Assembly (NCBI GenBank): GCA_046331465.1
Contig: JAXLQV010000002.1
Coordinates: forward strand, 1-64,000
Length of the DNA: 64,000 nucleotides
Source: UBA5066 sp046331465
Lineage (GTDB): Bacteria > Acidobacteriota > Thermoanaerobaculia > UBA5066
Direction of reading: 5' to 3'
Under the pieces are notes generated by a model, which searched no databases, was not told the DNA's origin, and saw nothing but the letters and a program-made list of their open reading frames with translations. Made by a program: the position numbers and the translations under genes. Every line of letters starts with the position of its first letter. Position 1 is the first letter of the stretch. Shown piece by piece: positions 1-8,898 of this stretch.

Positions 1-27
1 CTCGCCGAGGGCGCCCTTCTCGTTTCC

Positions 28-825
28 TCAGCTTCCAGTTGACCCGTACTTCGCGATGCCCCTGCGCCAGAGCGCGCGGTTGAGGAGGGCGAAGAGGAGG
101 GCGACGGCGGGGACGGCCCAGAAGAAGGGGAGGAAGTCGCCCCGCCGGAGCGCGAGCGTCGTCGGGTAGAACGAGGCGAAGGCGAAGGGGATGACGGTGG
201 AGAGGAGGACCTTGACCTTCAGGTCGTAGATCGTGATCGGGTAGCGCCCGAACGACATGAGGTTGAAGACGGGGGGCGCGAGGCCGACGCGGTCCTCGAT
301 CCAGAAGCTCGAGGCGGTCAGGATGCCGAAGATCGACAGGTAGATCGCGGCCCCGAAGACGGCCCAGAGCGGCAGGAGCGCGAGGCCGAGCGGCGAGACG
401 TGCGGGAGGCGCGAGGCGGCCCAGGCGACCGCGACGACGCCGGTGACGACCTCCTGGAACGACTCGAGCCGGAAGCTCTCGAAGAGGACCTGGAAGAGGG
501 GCGAGACGGGGCGGAGGAGGATCCGGTCGAAGCGCCCCTCGACGAGGTAGCGGTCGGCGAACTCGTAGAGGTTCGTCGAGAGGACGTTGAAGAGGCCGTA
601 CGGCAGGAGCGAGAAGCCGTAGAGGAAGACGATCTCGGGGAAGCTCCATCCGGCGAGGTGCGGGAAGCGCGAGAAGAGGAGGAGGACGACGGAGAACGAG
701 GCCGCCGTCCCGAGGAACGAGGCGAGGACGGCCGTCGCGAAGTCGGCCCGGTAGGCGAGGCGCGCCTTGGCGTACTGCGCGAAGTAGAGCCCGAGGAGGC
801 GCGCGTGGAAGCGGACGCGGCCCAC
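28..825 (-). CDS. ABC-2 family exporter permease (second membrane subunit)
   Basis: Integral membrane subunit of an ABC exporter. About 265 residues with roughly six hydrophobic segments, ending in an SSW-free hydrophilic tail GIAKYGSTGS. The loop EGRFDRILLRPVSPLFQ resembles the EG+/D..L.+P motif of the COG3694 permease family. It is the last gene of rsmI, ATPase, permease, permease, and the ATPase/COG4587/COG3694 order is the usual one for this uncharacterised exporter type, in which both permeases pair with one ATPase. The start is taken as GTG (VGRVRF), 2 bases past the stop of the upstream permease; the same frame stays open far upstream but only as shadow sequence. The substrate cannot be told from sequence. 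Confidence 0.85.
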   Translation of the reverse strand: MGRVRFHARLLGLYFAQYAKARLAYRADFATAVLASFLGTAASFSVVLLLFSRFPHLAGWSFPEIVFLYGFSLLPYGLFNVLSTNLYEFADRYLVEGRFDRILLRPVSPLFQVLFESFRLESFQEVVTGVVAVAWAASRLPHVSPLGLALLPLWAVFGAAIYLSIFGILTASSFWIEDRVGLAPPVFNLMSFGRYPITIYDLKVKVLLSTVIPFAFASFYPTTLALRRGDFLPFFWAVPAVALLFALLNRALWRRGIAKYGSTGS

Positions 826-827
826 CG

Positions 828-1649
828 TCAGCCCCCCTGGACCTCGATGCGCCGCGCGGTCGCGCTCCAGAGGAGGCGGCCGAGGAGGAGGAGCGCGAGC
901 GTCCACCCGGCCTGCAGGCCGAGCGCGCGCGCCGCGTCGGCGCCCGTCGCGAGGCCGAGCCAGATGCGGCCGGGCGTGTCGTTCATGTGGAGGAACGGGA
1001 GCCAGACGAGGACCTTCCGCACCGGCTCGGGGAAGAACGCGACCGGGACGAGGAGCCCGGAGAGGAGCTCGAGGACGAGGTACTTGGCCCTGAGGACGCC
1101 GAGGATCGACGTCGTCCGGATGGCGACGAGGCCGACGCAGAAGTTGATCGCGCCGACGAGGAACGCCGAGAGGACGCCCGAGAGGAGGTAGAGACCGAAC
1201 GCCGCGGGCGAGGCCGGCGGGAGGATCGGGTAGACGAGCCCGAGGAGGACGCCGATGGGGAGCGTGAAGAGGACGAGGCGGAAGGCGCTCTCGCCGAGGG
1301 CCTGCGCCAGGGTCATCGCCTGGACGTCGACCGGCTTGATGAGCGTCATCGCGAGGCGCCCCTCGCGGACCTGGCTCGCGATCTCTCGGTCGACCTCGTT
1401 GAAGTAGAAGCTCCGGAGCGCCCACCCGGTCGCGACGTAGGTGAGCATCTGCGGGAAGGTGAAGCCGCCGAGCGTCGCCCCGTCTCCCTTCTCGTGGAAG
1501 AGGGCGCGCCAGATGTAGTACCAGACGGTCGCGTTGAAGAAGTAGGTCAGGATGCCGACGAAGTAGCGCGCGCGGTAGGCGAGGATGTTCAGGAACGAGG
1601 TGCGCGCGAACGCGAAGTAGGGGCGCGCCGCGGCGACGAGGGCGGTCAC
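828..1649 (-). CDS. ABC-2 family exporter permease (first membrane subunit)
   Basis: Integral membrane protein of 273 residues with about six membrane segments and the motif REGRLAMTLIKPVDVQ between segments, typical of COG4587-type permeases. It lies 9 bases downstream of the ATPase gene and 2 bases upstream of the second permease, so the three are almost certainly one transporter transcribed together. The presence of two different permeases for one ATPase suggests a heterodimeric membrane channel with a homodimeric ATPase. The family is known as an uncharacterised or drug/viologen-type exporter; the specific cargo is not deducible. Confidence 0.88.
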   Translation of the reverse strand: MTALVAAARPYFAFARTSFLNILAYRARYFVGILTYFFNATVWYYIWRALFHEKGDGATLGGFTFPQMLTYVATGWALRSFYFNEVDREIASQVREGRLAMTLIKPVDVQAMTLAQALGESAFRLVLFTLPIGVLLGLVYPILPPASPAAFGLYLLSGVLSAFLVGAINFCVGLVAIRTTSILGVLRAKYLVLELLSGLLVPVAFFPEPVRKVLVWLPFLHMNDTPGRIWLGLATGADAARALGLQAGWTLALLLLGRLLWSATARRIEVQGG

Positions 1650-1658
1650 GGCGAAGCC

Positions 1659-2738
1659 TCAGCCCCGGCGGACGCCGCGGTGCGCGACGAAGCCGGGCCC
1701 GGCCCCCTCGGCGGGCGGCGCGGCGTCGGGCCTGCGGAGCGCGGCGTTCTCGCGGTAGATGCGGGCGACGACCTCCTCGATGTCGGGCTCGCCGACGGCG
1801 AGGTCGAGGACGGGGAGGCCGCGGACGATCTCGCGGATGACGTCGGCGGCGGAGGCCTCGCGCTTGTCGACGGCGAGGAGGTACCGCCCCGGCGAGAGGC
1901 GGCAGGCGGTCCACGGCCCGATGGCGAGCTCCTTCGGGTCCCCCGCGGGCGGCTGGTGGAGGTCGAAGCGGATGCGCGCCTCGGGGAGGTGCCGGTCGCG
2001 CAGGCCGCGGAGACTGCCGTCCCAGAGGACCTGGCCGTGGTCGATGAGGACGACGCGCTCGCAGAGCTCCTCGATGTCGCCGAGGTCGTGCGTCGTCAGG
2101 ACGACGGTCGTCGAGAGGAGCCGGTTCGCCTCCTTCAGGAAGCCGCGCACGTTCGTCTTGGCGACGACGTCGAGGCCGATCGTCGGCTCGTCGAGGAAGA
2201 GGAGCGGCGGCTCGTGGAGGAGCGAGGCCGCGAGGTCGCAGCGCATCCTCTCGCCGAGCGAGAGCTTCCGGACGGGCTGCGGCAGGAGCCGGCCGACGTC
2301 GAGGAGGTCGTCGAAGACCTTCATGCGCCGCGCGTAGTCGGCGTCGGAGACGCCGTAGATCTCGCGGAGGAGCTGGAAGCTCTCGACGACGGCGATGTCC
2401 CACCAGAGCTGGGTCCGCTGGCCGAAGACGACCCCGATCGACTTCGCGTAGGCGCGCCGGTCCTTCCACGGGACGTACCCGAGGCAGCGCACCTCGCCGG
2501 AGGTGGGCGTCAGGATGCCGGTGAGCATCTTGATCGTCGTCGACTTGCCGGCGCCGTTCGGGCCGATGTAGCCGACCATCTCGCCGCGCGCGAGGTCGAA
2601 GGAGACGCGGTCGACGGCGGTGAGGGTCGACGTCTCGTTCCGGAAGAGCCCCCGGAGCGCCCCGGCCAGGCCAGGGGCCTTCTTCGTCACCTCGAAGTCC
2701 TTGACGAGGTCGCGGACGTGGACGGCAGGGTCGCTCAT
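1659..2738 (-). CDS. ABC exporter ATP-binding protein (COG4586-like)
   Basis: Cytoplasmic ATPase of 359 residues that powers the two downstream permeases. It shows Walker A (GPNGAGKST), a Q-loop (FGQRTQLWW), the signature LSLGERMRCDLAASLLH, Walker B (LLFLDEPTIGLD) and the switch His (TTHDLGDIE). The insert between domains (VTKKAPGLAGALRGLF) and the FGQRTQLWWD motif are typical of COG4586 rather than of drug ABC-ATPases in general. The start MSDPAVHV overlaps the stop of rsmI as ATGA, implying translational coupling to a ribosomal RNA methyltransferase, which is probably incidental operon packing. The C-terminal 70 residues are accessory and poorly conserved. Confidence 0.93.
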   Translation of the reverse strand: MSDPAVHVRDLVKDFEVTKKAPGLAGALRGLFRNETSTLTAVDRVSFDLARGEMVGYIGPNGAGKSTTIKMLTGILTPTSGEVRCLGYVPWKDRRAYAKSIGVVFGQRTQLWWDIAVVESFQLLREIYGVSDADYARRMKVFDDLLDVGRLLPQPVRKLSLGERMRCDLAASLLHEPPLLFLDEPTIGLDVVAKTNVRGFLKEANRLLSTTVVLTTHDLGDIEELCERVVLIDHGQVLWDGSLRGLRDRHLPEARIRFDLHQPPAGDPKELAIGPWTACRLSPGRYLLAVDKREASAADVIREIVRGLPVLDLAVGEPDIEEVVARIYRENAALRRPDAAPPAEGAGPGFVAHRGVRRG

Positions 2739-3535
2739 TCGCCCGTGATCGACCCGTCGTCGAGCGCGTCGTCGCGGCCCGGGCCTCCGTCGTCGTCGTC
2801 CGCGCCGCCCGCCCCGGGCCCCGGGTCCGCGGCGGCGGTCGCGTCGGACGGAGCCGCGGCGATCGCGATCTCCCCCTTGACGCCGGGACGCTTCCCGAGG
2901 AGCGCCGCGACGTCCGAGGCCGGGCCGCGGAGGACCTCCTCGTGGAGCTTCGTCAGCTCGCGGCCGAGGCAGACCCTCGGGTCGCCCCACGCCCGGGCCA
3001 TCTCCTCCAGCGACTCGACGACGCGGAACGGGGACTCGAAGAGGATGCGCGTCTCGTCGCGCGCCGCGAACCGGGCGTACCAGCGGGCGCGCTCGCCCCG
3101 GCGCGACGGCGGGAACCCGAGGAACGAGAACGGGACCGCGGGGAAGCCGGAGACGGAGAGGATCGCGGCGACGGCCGAGGGGCCGGCGACCGGCTCGACG
3201 CGGTAGCCCGCCTCGGCGGCGGCGGCGGCGAGGAGGCGGCCCGGGTCGGAGACGCCGGGCGTCCCGGCGTCGGAGACGAGGGCGAGCGTCTCGCCGTTCG
3301 CGAGGCGCCCGAGCATCTCGGGGATCCGGCGGAACTCGTTGTGCTCGTGGCAGGAGACGCGCGGCGTGGTGACGCCGTGGCGGGCGAAGAGGTTCCCCGT
3401 CCGGCGGGTGTCCTCGCAGAGGACGAGGGTCGCCTCGCGGAGGGCGGCGAGCGCGCGGGGGGTGAGGTCCTCGAGGTTCCCGATGGGGGTGGCGACGACG
3501 AGGAGCCGCCCGGGAGCGCGGCTGGGAGAGGTCAC
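2735..3535 (-). CDS. rsmI: 16S rRNA (cytidine-1402-2'-O)-methyltransferase RsmI
   Basis: A SAM-dependent tetrapyrrole-methylase-fold enzyme that 2'-O-methylates C1402 in the decoding centre of 16S rRNA. The N-terminus LLVVATPIGNLEDLTPRAL, the CEDTRRT segment, the SDAGTPGVSDPG loop and GPSAVAAILSVSGFP are hallmarks of RsmI. Length (266 aa) is near normal; the last 30 residues are an Ala/Gly/Asp-rich tail. The start is GTG (VTSPSRAPG); no better in-frame start lies nearby. It heads an operon with the ABC exporter downstream and is divergent from the SurA-like gene, with only 62 bases between them. Confidence 0.95.
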   Translation of the reverse strand: MTSPSRAPGRLLVVATPIGNLEDLTPRALAALREATLVLCEDTRRTGNLFARHGVTTPRVSCHEHNEFRRIPEMLGRLANGETLALVSDAGTPGVSDPGRLLAAAAAEAGYRVEPVAGPSAVAAILSVSGFPAVPFSFLGFPPSRRGERARWYARFAARDETRILFESPFRVVESLEEMARAWGDPRVCLGRELTKLHEEVLRGPASDVAALLGKRPGVKGEIAIAAAPSDATAAADPGPGAGGADDDDGGPGRDDALDDGSITGE

Positions 3536-3597
3536 GGCGCGATGCTACCAGCGGCGCCCGCGCCCGCGGCGCGCCCGGGCGTCGTACGATCGCGGCG

Positions 3598-4308
3598 ATG
3601 AGGACCCTCCTCCTCGCGCTCGTCCTGGCGACGGGGCCGGCCGCGGCCGCCGCCGAGCCGCCCGCCCCGGCGGCGACGGGGCCGGCGGTGACGCTCGACC
3701 GGATCGCGGCGGTCGTCGGGGACGAAATCGTCCTCGAGTCGGAGGTCTCGCGCCTCGAGGCGATCGGCTTCCTCCCCAGGCGCGAGGGGGAGACCGAGCT
3801 CGCCTACCGCGACCGGCTCCTCGACCTCCGGGTCGTCGAGCTCCTCCGCGAGAAGGAGCTGCGCCTCCTCACCGGCCTCGAGCCCGACCCCGCCGTCGTC
3901 TCGGCGCGCCTCGACGAGCTCGCGGCGCGCTACGAGGCGGGGACGGGCGAGCCGTTCGAGAGGGCCCTCGAGCGGGCGCGGACGACGCGCGACGAGGTGA
4001 AGGGGTGGATCCGGCGCGGGATCGCCCTCGAGAGCTACGCGCGCGAGCGGCTCCTGCCGACGGTGAAGGTGACCGAGGAGGGGGCGCGCGCGTTCTACGA
4101 CGGTCCGTTCCGCGCCGAGGCGGCCGCGCGCGGCGTCGGCACGCTCCCCCCGTTCGCCGACGTCGAGGACCAGGTCCGGGACCTCCTCCGCGAGCGCCTC
4201 CTCAACGAGGAGGTCGAGAGGTGGACGAAGGGGCTCCGCGAGAAGACGCGGGTCGTCGTCTACCGGCGCCCGCCGATCGTCTCGTCCTCGGGCAGCGCGA
4301 GCCGGTAG
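3598..4308 (+). CDS. SurA N-terminal-domain-like periplasmic chaperone, no PPIase domain
   Basis: Predicted exported protein of 236 residues. A signal peptide (RTLLLALVLATGPAAAAAEP) is followed by the SurA-type start RIAAVVGDEIVLESEVSRLEAI and a helical domain to about residue 200. SurA and its relatives bind unfolded outer-membrane proteins with this domain; here the parvulin (rotamase) domains are absent, so chaperone activity without isomerase is the likely role. The final 17 codons overlap the 3' end of the opposite-strand transglycosylase gene by 49 bases, so the tail SSSGSASR is constrained by the other gene. Assignment to the family is by motif and length, not alignment. Confidence 0.8.
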   Translation: MRTLLLALVLATGPAAAAAEPPAPAATGPAVTLDRIAAVVGDEIVLESEVSRLEAIGFLPRREGETELAYRDRLLDLRVVELLREKELRLLTGLEPDPAVVSARLDELAARYEAGTGEPFERALERARTTRDEVKGWIRRGIALESYARERLLPTVKVTEEGARAFYDGPFRAEAAARGVGTLPPFADVEDQVRDLLRERLLNEEVERWTKGLREKTRVVVYRRPPIVSSSGSASR

Positions 4309-6686
4309 GCCCGCCGGTTCGCGAGGACGCGCCGCACGTAGGTGCGCGTCTCGGCGTAGCTGATCGCGGCGAGGAGCGCCTCGGCCGGCCGCGCGCTCCC
4401 GCCGCTCCAGAGGACGGTCTGCCCCGCGCCCGCGTTGTAGGCGGACGCCGCGAGGGCGGGGTCCCCGGCGAACCGGTCGAGGAGCGAGCGGAGCGTCTGC
4501 CCGCCCAGCCGGATCGAGCGCGCCGGGTCGTAGAGCTCGGAGTAGGCGGGGGGCTCCTCGTTCAGCTCGCGCGCCGCCTCCCCGGCGGCGGGAAGCGTGA
4601 GCTGCATGAGGCCGCGCGCGGCCGCCGGCGACGCGGCCTCGCGGTCGAAGCGGCTCTCCTGGCGCATGACGGCGTAGAGGAGGTCGCGCGGGACGCCGAG
4701 CTCGGCCGCCGTCTGCGCGACGAGCCGGTCGAAGGGGCGCGGGGCGAGGCCGCGCCGGACGGTGCGCGGCGCGAGGTCGAGGAGGAAGTCGCGCGGGACC
4801 TTCCGGGCGAGCGCCTCCGCCGCCTCGAGGGCGGCCGGGCCGGCGTCGGCGTCCTCGGCGAGGCGGGCGGAGATGAGGCAGCCGACGAGCGTGTCGAGGC
4901 GACGCGCGTCGCGGACGATCGGCTCGGCGTCCTGCGCGAGGCCGAGCTGCAGGAGGCGGCACGCGGCCGCGTCGCCGCAGAGGTCGGGGAGCGTCTCGTC
5001 GGGGAGCACCGGCGCGAGGAGGACGTCGGCGTAGGCGGGGAGGTGCGAGTAGGCGACGCGCAGCGAGGCCCGCGCGCCCTCGTCGCCGAGGAGGGCCGCC
5101 GGCAGGAGGCGCGCCTTCGCGCCGGCGGCGTCTCCCGAAGCGAGAAGCCTCTCCCCCTCGGTGCGGGAGGCCTTCACGAAACGGTCGCGGACGGGGGCCG
5201 GGAGCTCCGCGGCGCGCGCGCCGGCCGCCTCGGCCGCGAAGGAGCCCGGGATCGACGCGAGGACCGAGGCCCACGCCGCGAGCGCCTCGTCGGGTCTCTT
5301 CCGCGCCACGGCGACGACGCCGCGCCAGAACGGGATCTCGGACAGCCACGGCTCCGGCAGCCTGCGTCCCTTCGCCTGGGCTTCGACGGGGGCGAGGGCG
5401 CGCGCGGCTCCCGCGCCGTCGCCCGCCTGCGCTCGCCGCTCGACGAGGAGGAGGAGGACCTCGACGCGCCCCGGCTCCCTGGCGAGCGAGGGGCGAAGGG
5501 CGAGCTCCTCGGCGGTCTCGAGCGCGCCGCGCCGGATCTCGAGGCGCGCCCGCTGGAGGACGGCGAGGCCGGCCGGACCGGCCTGGCCCGCCTCCACGCG
5601 TTTGAAGTCGGCGACGGCGCCGTCGAGGTCGCCGAGCTTCTCCTTCATCGCGCCGAGGTTGAAGCGGACCCGCCCGGCGAAGGCCGCGGTGCCGTAGCCG
5701 TCGTCCCCCTTCCCCTTCGGGGCGCGGTACGCCTTCGGCAGCGAGGCGAGGAGCGTCTCGAACCCCTTCGCCGCCTCGGCGAAGCGCCCGCGCGAGCCGC
5801 GGAGGCGGGCGAGCTCGAAGCGGGCGACGGCGATCTCGGCGGGGTCCTTTCCGATGAGCGCGCGCCGCTCGCGCTCCGCGGCGAGCCGCTCGGCGAGCTC
5901 GAGGTCGCGCTGGGCGCGGGCGGTGTCGACGAGGAGGCGGAGGACGGCGTCGCTGAGGTCCCTCGGCTCCTTCCCCTTCAGCTCGCGCGCGAGGAGGGTC
6001 GCGGCGGCGTCGTCGCGGCGCGCCTCGGCGAGGAGGGAGAGGCGGAGCGCCGCGGCCTCCTCGGTCGCCCCCTCGCGGTCGAGCGCCTCGGCGCGGAGCG
6101 CCTGGAGCCGGCGCCGCTCGCGAGGGGGGGACTGCGGCCGGGCGGCGACGAGGCGCGAGAGGGCGACGGGGTCGAAGCGCGTCTCGAGGGCGTCGAGCGC
6201 GGTCCGGAGGGCGCGCCGGGCGACGGCGCCCTCCTTCCGCTGGAGGAGCGGGAAGAGGAGCTCGAGGGCGCCGAGGCCGTCCTCCTTCTGGAAGCGGAGC
6301 CGCGCGGCGGCGAGGCGCGCCGGGACGTCGAAGAGGTCGCCCGTCGCGACGTAGCGCTCGAAGCGGACGAGCGCCTCTTCGGCCCGCCCGAGGCCGGCCA
6401 GCGCGCGGGCCGTGAGGAAGTCGAACCGGCCGTCGGAGTAGCGCGACGGCGAGAGGCGATGGAGGTTCCCGAGATGGGCGAGGACGCCGGCCCAGTCCTC
6501 GGCGCGGGCGGCGTCGGCCGCCTCGCGCTCGAGGGCGCGGAGCGCGTCGGGCGTGGCGGGGGCGGATGCGGGGGGAGCGGCCGGCGCCGCGGGAACCGGA
6601 GCCTGGGCGCGCGCGGGCATCCCGGCGAGCGCGAGGAGCGCCGCGGCGAGCGCCGTCCCGGGGGCCGCGCGCCGCACGGCGGTCAC
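4260..6686 (-). CDS. Soluble lytic murein transglycosylase (Slt family)
   Basis: Periplasmic enzyme of about 808 residues that cleaves peptidoglycan glycan strands. It has an exported N-terminus (ALAAALLALAGMPARAQ), a long Ala/Leu-rich TPR-like superhelix through about residue 640, and a C-terminal goose-lysozyme-like domain. The catalytic Glu lies in MRQESRFDREAASPAAARGLMQL, followed by the YNAGAGQTVLW and SYAETRTYVRRVL motifs. The GTG start overlaps the murA stop as GTGA, so wall synthesis and wall turnover genes are coupled. The upstream open frame beyond this start is a shadow of murA and prmC. It converges with and slightly overlaps the SurA-like gene. Confidence 0.92.
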   Translation of the reverse strand: MTAVRRAAPGTALAAALLALAGMPARAQAPVPAAPAAPPASAPATPDALRALEREAADAARAEDWAGVLAHLGNLHRLSPSRYSDGRFDFLTARALAGLGRAEEALVRFERYVATGDLFDVPARLAAARLRFQKEDGLGALELLFPLLQRKEGAVARRALRTALDALETRFDPVALSRLVAARPQSPPRERRRLQALRAEALDREGATEEAAALRLSLLAEARRDDAAATLLARELKGKEPRDLSDAVLRLLVDTARAQRDLELAERLAAERERRALIGKDPAEIAVARFELARLRGSRGRFAEAAKGFETLLASLPKAYRAPKGKGDDGYGTAAFAGRVRFNLGAMKEKLGDLDGAVADFKRVEAGQAGPAGLAVLQRARLEIRRGALETAEELALRPSLAREPGRVEVLLLLVERRAQAGDGAGAARALAPVEAQAKGRRLPEPWLSEIPFWRGVVAVARKRPDEALAAWASVLASIPGSFAAEAAGARAAELPAPVRDRFVKASRTEGERLLASGDAAGAKARLLPAALLGDEGARASLRVAYSHLPAYADVLLAPVLPDETLPDLCGDAAACRLLQLGLAQDAEPIVRDARRLDTLVGCLISARLAEDADAGPAALEAAEALARKVPRDFLLDLAPRTVRRGLAPRPFDRLVAQTAAELGVPRDLLYAVMRQESRFDREAASPAAARGLMQLTLPAAGEAARELNEEPPAYSELYDPARSIRLGGQTLRSLLDRFAGDPALAASAYNAGAGQTVLWSGGSARPAEALLAAISYAETRTYVRRVLANRRAYRLALPEDETIGGRR

Positions 6687-7966
6687 CCCTCGACGCGCGA
6701 GACGCGGGCGCCGAGCGAGGCGAGCTTCTGCTCCATCGCCGCGTAGCCCCGGTCGAGGTGGTAGATCCGCCGCACGAGCGTCTCGCCCTCGGCGACGAGC
6801 CCGGCGAGGACGAGCGCCGCGGAGGCGCGGAGGTCGGAGGCCGTCACGGTGGCCCCCTCGAGGCGGGACGGGCCCGTGACGAACGCGGTGTGCCCCTCGA
6901 TCCGGACCTGCGCGCCGAGCCTCACGAGCTCGGCGGCGTGGAGGAAGCGGTTCTCGAAGATCGTCTCGACGACGCGCGAGGTCCCCCCGGCCTGCGTCAT
7001 GAGCGCCATCCACTGCGCCTGCAGGTCGGTCGGGTAGCCGGGATGCGGGGCCGTCTCGACGTCGACGGGGCGGAGCGGCCCGCCGCGCGAGACGCGGAGG
7101 CCGCCGTCGCACGGCGCGACGTCGACGCCCGAGGCGCGGAGCGCGGCGACGAACGCGGGGAGGTCCTCCGCGCGCGCGCCCAGGAGCGTCACGTCGCCCC
7201 CGGTGATCGCGGCGGCGGCCGCGTAGGTCCCCGCCTCGATCCGGTCGGCGAGGACGGCGTGCGGCGTCGGCGTTCCGTGGAGCGCGTCGACCCCCTCGAC
7301 GACGACGGTCGGCGTGCCGGCACCCGAGATGCGCGCCCCCATCGCGGAGAGGAGCGCCGCGAGGTCGGCGACCTCGGGCTCGCAGGCGGCGTTCTCGATC
7401 GTCGTCACGCCGCGGGCGAGGGTCGCCGCGAGGATCACGTTCTCCGTCCCGGTGACCGTGACCTGCGGGAAGCGGACCGTCGCGCCGGTGAGCCTCCCGC
7501 GCTGCGGGCCGACGCGCGAGACGTGGGCGTGGATGTACCCCTTCTCCACGGCGACGCGGGCCCCCATCGCCTCGAACGCCATGATGTGGAGGTCGACGGG
7601 GCGGACGCCGATGGCGCAGCCGCCGGGGAGCGAGACGCGCGCCTCGCCGAACCGCGCGAGGAGCGGGCCGAGGACGAGGATCGAGGCGCGCATCGTCCGG
7701 ACGAGGTCGTAGGGGGCCTCGGTCGAGGCGATGCGGGAGGCGTCGAACGTGACCGTTCCGGGGGCCTCGCCGGAGAGCGCGACGCCCATGCCGGAGAGGA
7801 GCTTCTTCATCGTCCGGATGTCGGCGACGGGGGGGAGGCGGTTGAGGGCCACGGGGCGCTCGGAGAGGAGCGCGGCGGCGATGGAGGGGAGCGCGGCGTT
7901 CTTGGCGCCGGAGACAGCGAGCGCTCCGGAGACGCGGCAGGGACCGGAGATCAGGAAGGCGTCCAA
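6683..7966 (-). CDS. murA: UDP-N-acetylglucosamine 1-carboxyvinyltransferase MurA
   Basis: First committed enzyme of peptidoglycan synthesis, transferring enolpyruvate from PEP to UDP-GlcNAc in the cytoplasm. Length (427 aa) is standard. SGAKNAALP at the N-terminus, the active-site Cys117 in SLPGGCAIGVRPVDLH (the fosfomycin target), the TVTGTENVILAA segment and YPTDLQAQ are all present. The Cys is retained, so classical fosfomycin sensitivity is expected at the target. The start is TTG, chosen because family members begin at this point (DAFLISG). It follows prmC by 12 bases and overlaps the transglycosylase start. Confidence 0.97.
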   Translation of the reverse strand: MDAFLISGPCRVSGALAVSGAKNAALPSIAAALLSERPVALNRLPPVADIRTMKKLLSGMGVALSGEAPGTVTFDASRIASTEAPYDLVRTMRASILVLGPLLARFGEARVSLPGGCAIGVRPVDLHIMAFEAMGARVAVEKGYIHAHVSRVGPQRGRLTGATVRFPQVTVTGTENVILAATLARGVTTIENAACEPEVADLAALLSAMGARISGAGTPTVVVEGVDALHGTPTPHAVLADRIEAGTYAAAAAITGGDVTLLGARAEDLPAFVAALRASGVDVAPCDGGLRVSRGGPLRPVDVETAPHPGYPTDLQAQWMALMTQAGGTSRVVETIFENRFLHAAELVRLGAQVRIEGHTAFVTGPSRLEGATVTASDLRASAALVLAGLVAEGETLVRRIYHLDRGYAAMEQKLASLGARVSRVEG

Positions 7967-7978
7967 GGCGGCGGGAGT

Positions 7979-8833
7979 TTAGTACGCGCCTCCGCGCCGC
8001 CGCGCGACGACGGTGCGCGGGATCCCCGCGGCGTCGAGCCGCACGTCCTCGAGGGAGAACGCGGGCGAGGCCTCGACGAGTCCGCTCACCTCGCGCGCCT
8101 GCCCGTACCCGATCTCGAAGAGGAAAGGGGCGCCCGGGCGGAGCCGCGCGGGGAGCTCGGCGAGGAGGACGCGGACGGCGTCGAGGCCGTCGTCGCCGCC
8201 GAAGAGGGCGAGGTGCGGCTCGTGCTCGGAGACGGTCCTGTCGACGTGCGGCGCGTCGAGGCGCGGGACGTAGGGCGGGTTCGCCACGGCGAGGTCGAAG
8301 AGGGGACGCGGCGCGAGCGCCGAGAGCCAGTCGGAGGCGACGCAGGAGACGCGGTTGCCGACGCCGTGGAGCCGCGCGTTCGTCCGCGCGAGGGCGAGGG
8401 CGGCCTCCGAGCGGTCGACGGCGACGACGCGCGCGCCGGGCCGCTCGAGCGCGAGCGAGACGGCGAGGATGCCGCTGCCGGTCCCCGCGTCGAGGATCGC
8501 GCGCGCGGCGGGCGCGGCGGCGCGGGCCATCTCGACGATCGCCTCGGTCTCGCCGCGCGGGATGAGCGCGCGCGGGTCGACGCGGAAGGTGCGGCCGAGG
8601 AACTCCCACTCGCCGAGGAGGTACTGGAGCGGCTCGCCCGCGGCGCGCCGCGCGGCGAGCGCGCGGTAGCGCGCGGCGTCGGCCTCGCCGGCCTCCTCGC
8701 GGCGGCGCGCGTGGAACCAGCTCCGGGGCCGCCCCGCCGCGGCGGCGAGGAGCTCCTCGGCCTCGTACGGCGCGAAGGCCGGCGCGGAGAGGAGCGCGCG
8801 CCCCTCGGCGAGGAGGTCGTTCCAGGTCGTCAC
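7979..8833 (-). CDS. prmC: Release factor glutamine methyltransferase PrmC
   Basis: SAM-dependent enzyme that N5-methylates the glutamine of the GGQ motif of release factors RF1 and RF2. The 284-residue protein has a helical N-terminal domain with the YLLGEWEFLGRTFRVDPRALIPRGETE signature, the SAM site ILDAGTGSGILAVSLAL and the catalytic VANPPYVPRL motif. Start GTG (VTTWNDLL). In many bacteria prmC sits directly behind prfA; here prfA lies 11 kb away, separated by the oxidase-assembly and racemase operons, while prmC-murA has stayed together. Confidence 0.95.
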   Translation of the reverse strand: MTTWNDLLAEGRALLSAPAFAPYEAEELLAAAAGRPRSWFHARRREEAGEADAARYRALAARRAAGEPLQYLLGEWEFLGRTFRVDPRALIPRGETEAIVEMARAAAPAARAILDAGTGSGILAVSLALERPGARVVAVDRSEAALALARTNARLHGVGNRVSCVASDWLSALAPRPLFDLAVANPPYVPRLDAPHVDRTVSEHEPHLALFGGDDGLDAVRVLLAELPARLRPGAPFLFEIGYGQAREVSGLVEASPAFSLEDVRLDAAGIPRTVVARRRGGAY

Positions 8834-8859
8834 GGCCGGATCTTGCCACTGCGCTCGCG

Positions 8860-8880
8860 CCGGGCCGCGGAGAGGCCCGG
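8860..8880 (-). terminator. GC hairpin behind the oxidase-assembly operon
   Basis: Arms CCGGGCC and GGCCCGG around a 7-base loop, located between the end of the DUF420 gene and the start of prmC on the same strand. No T-run follows, so it is at best a weak or Rho-assisted terminator; it may equally be a processing or attenuating hairpin. Confidence 0.35.
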
Positions 8881-8898
8881 TCGAGGCGGCACCGCGGC

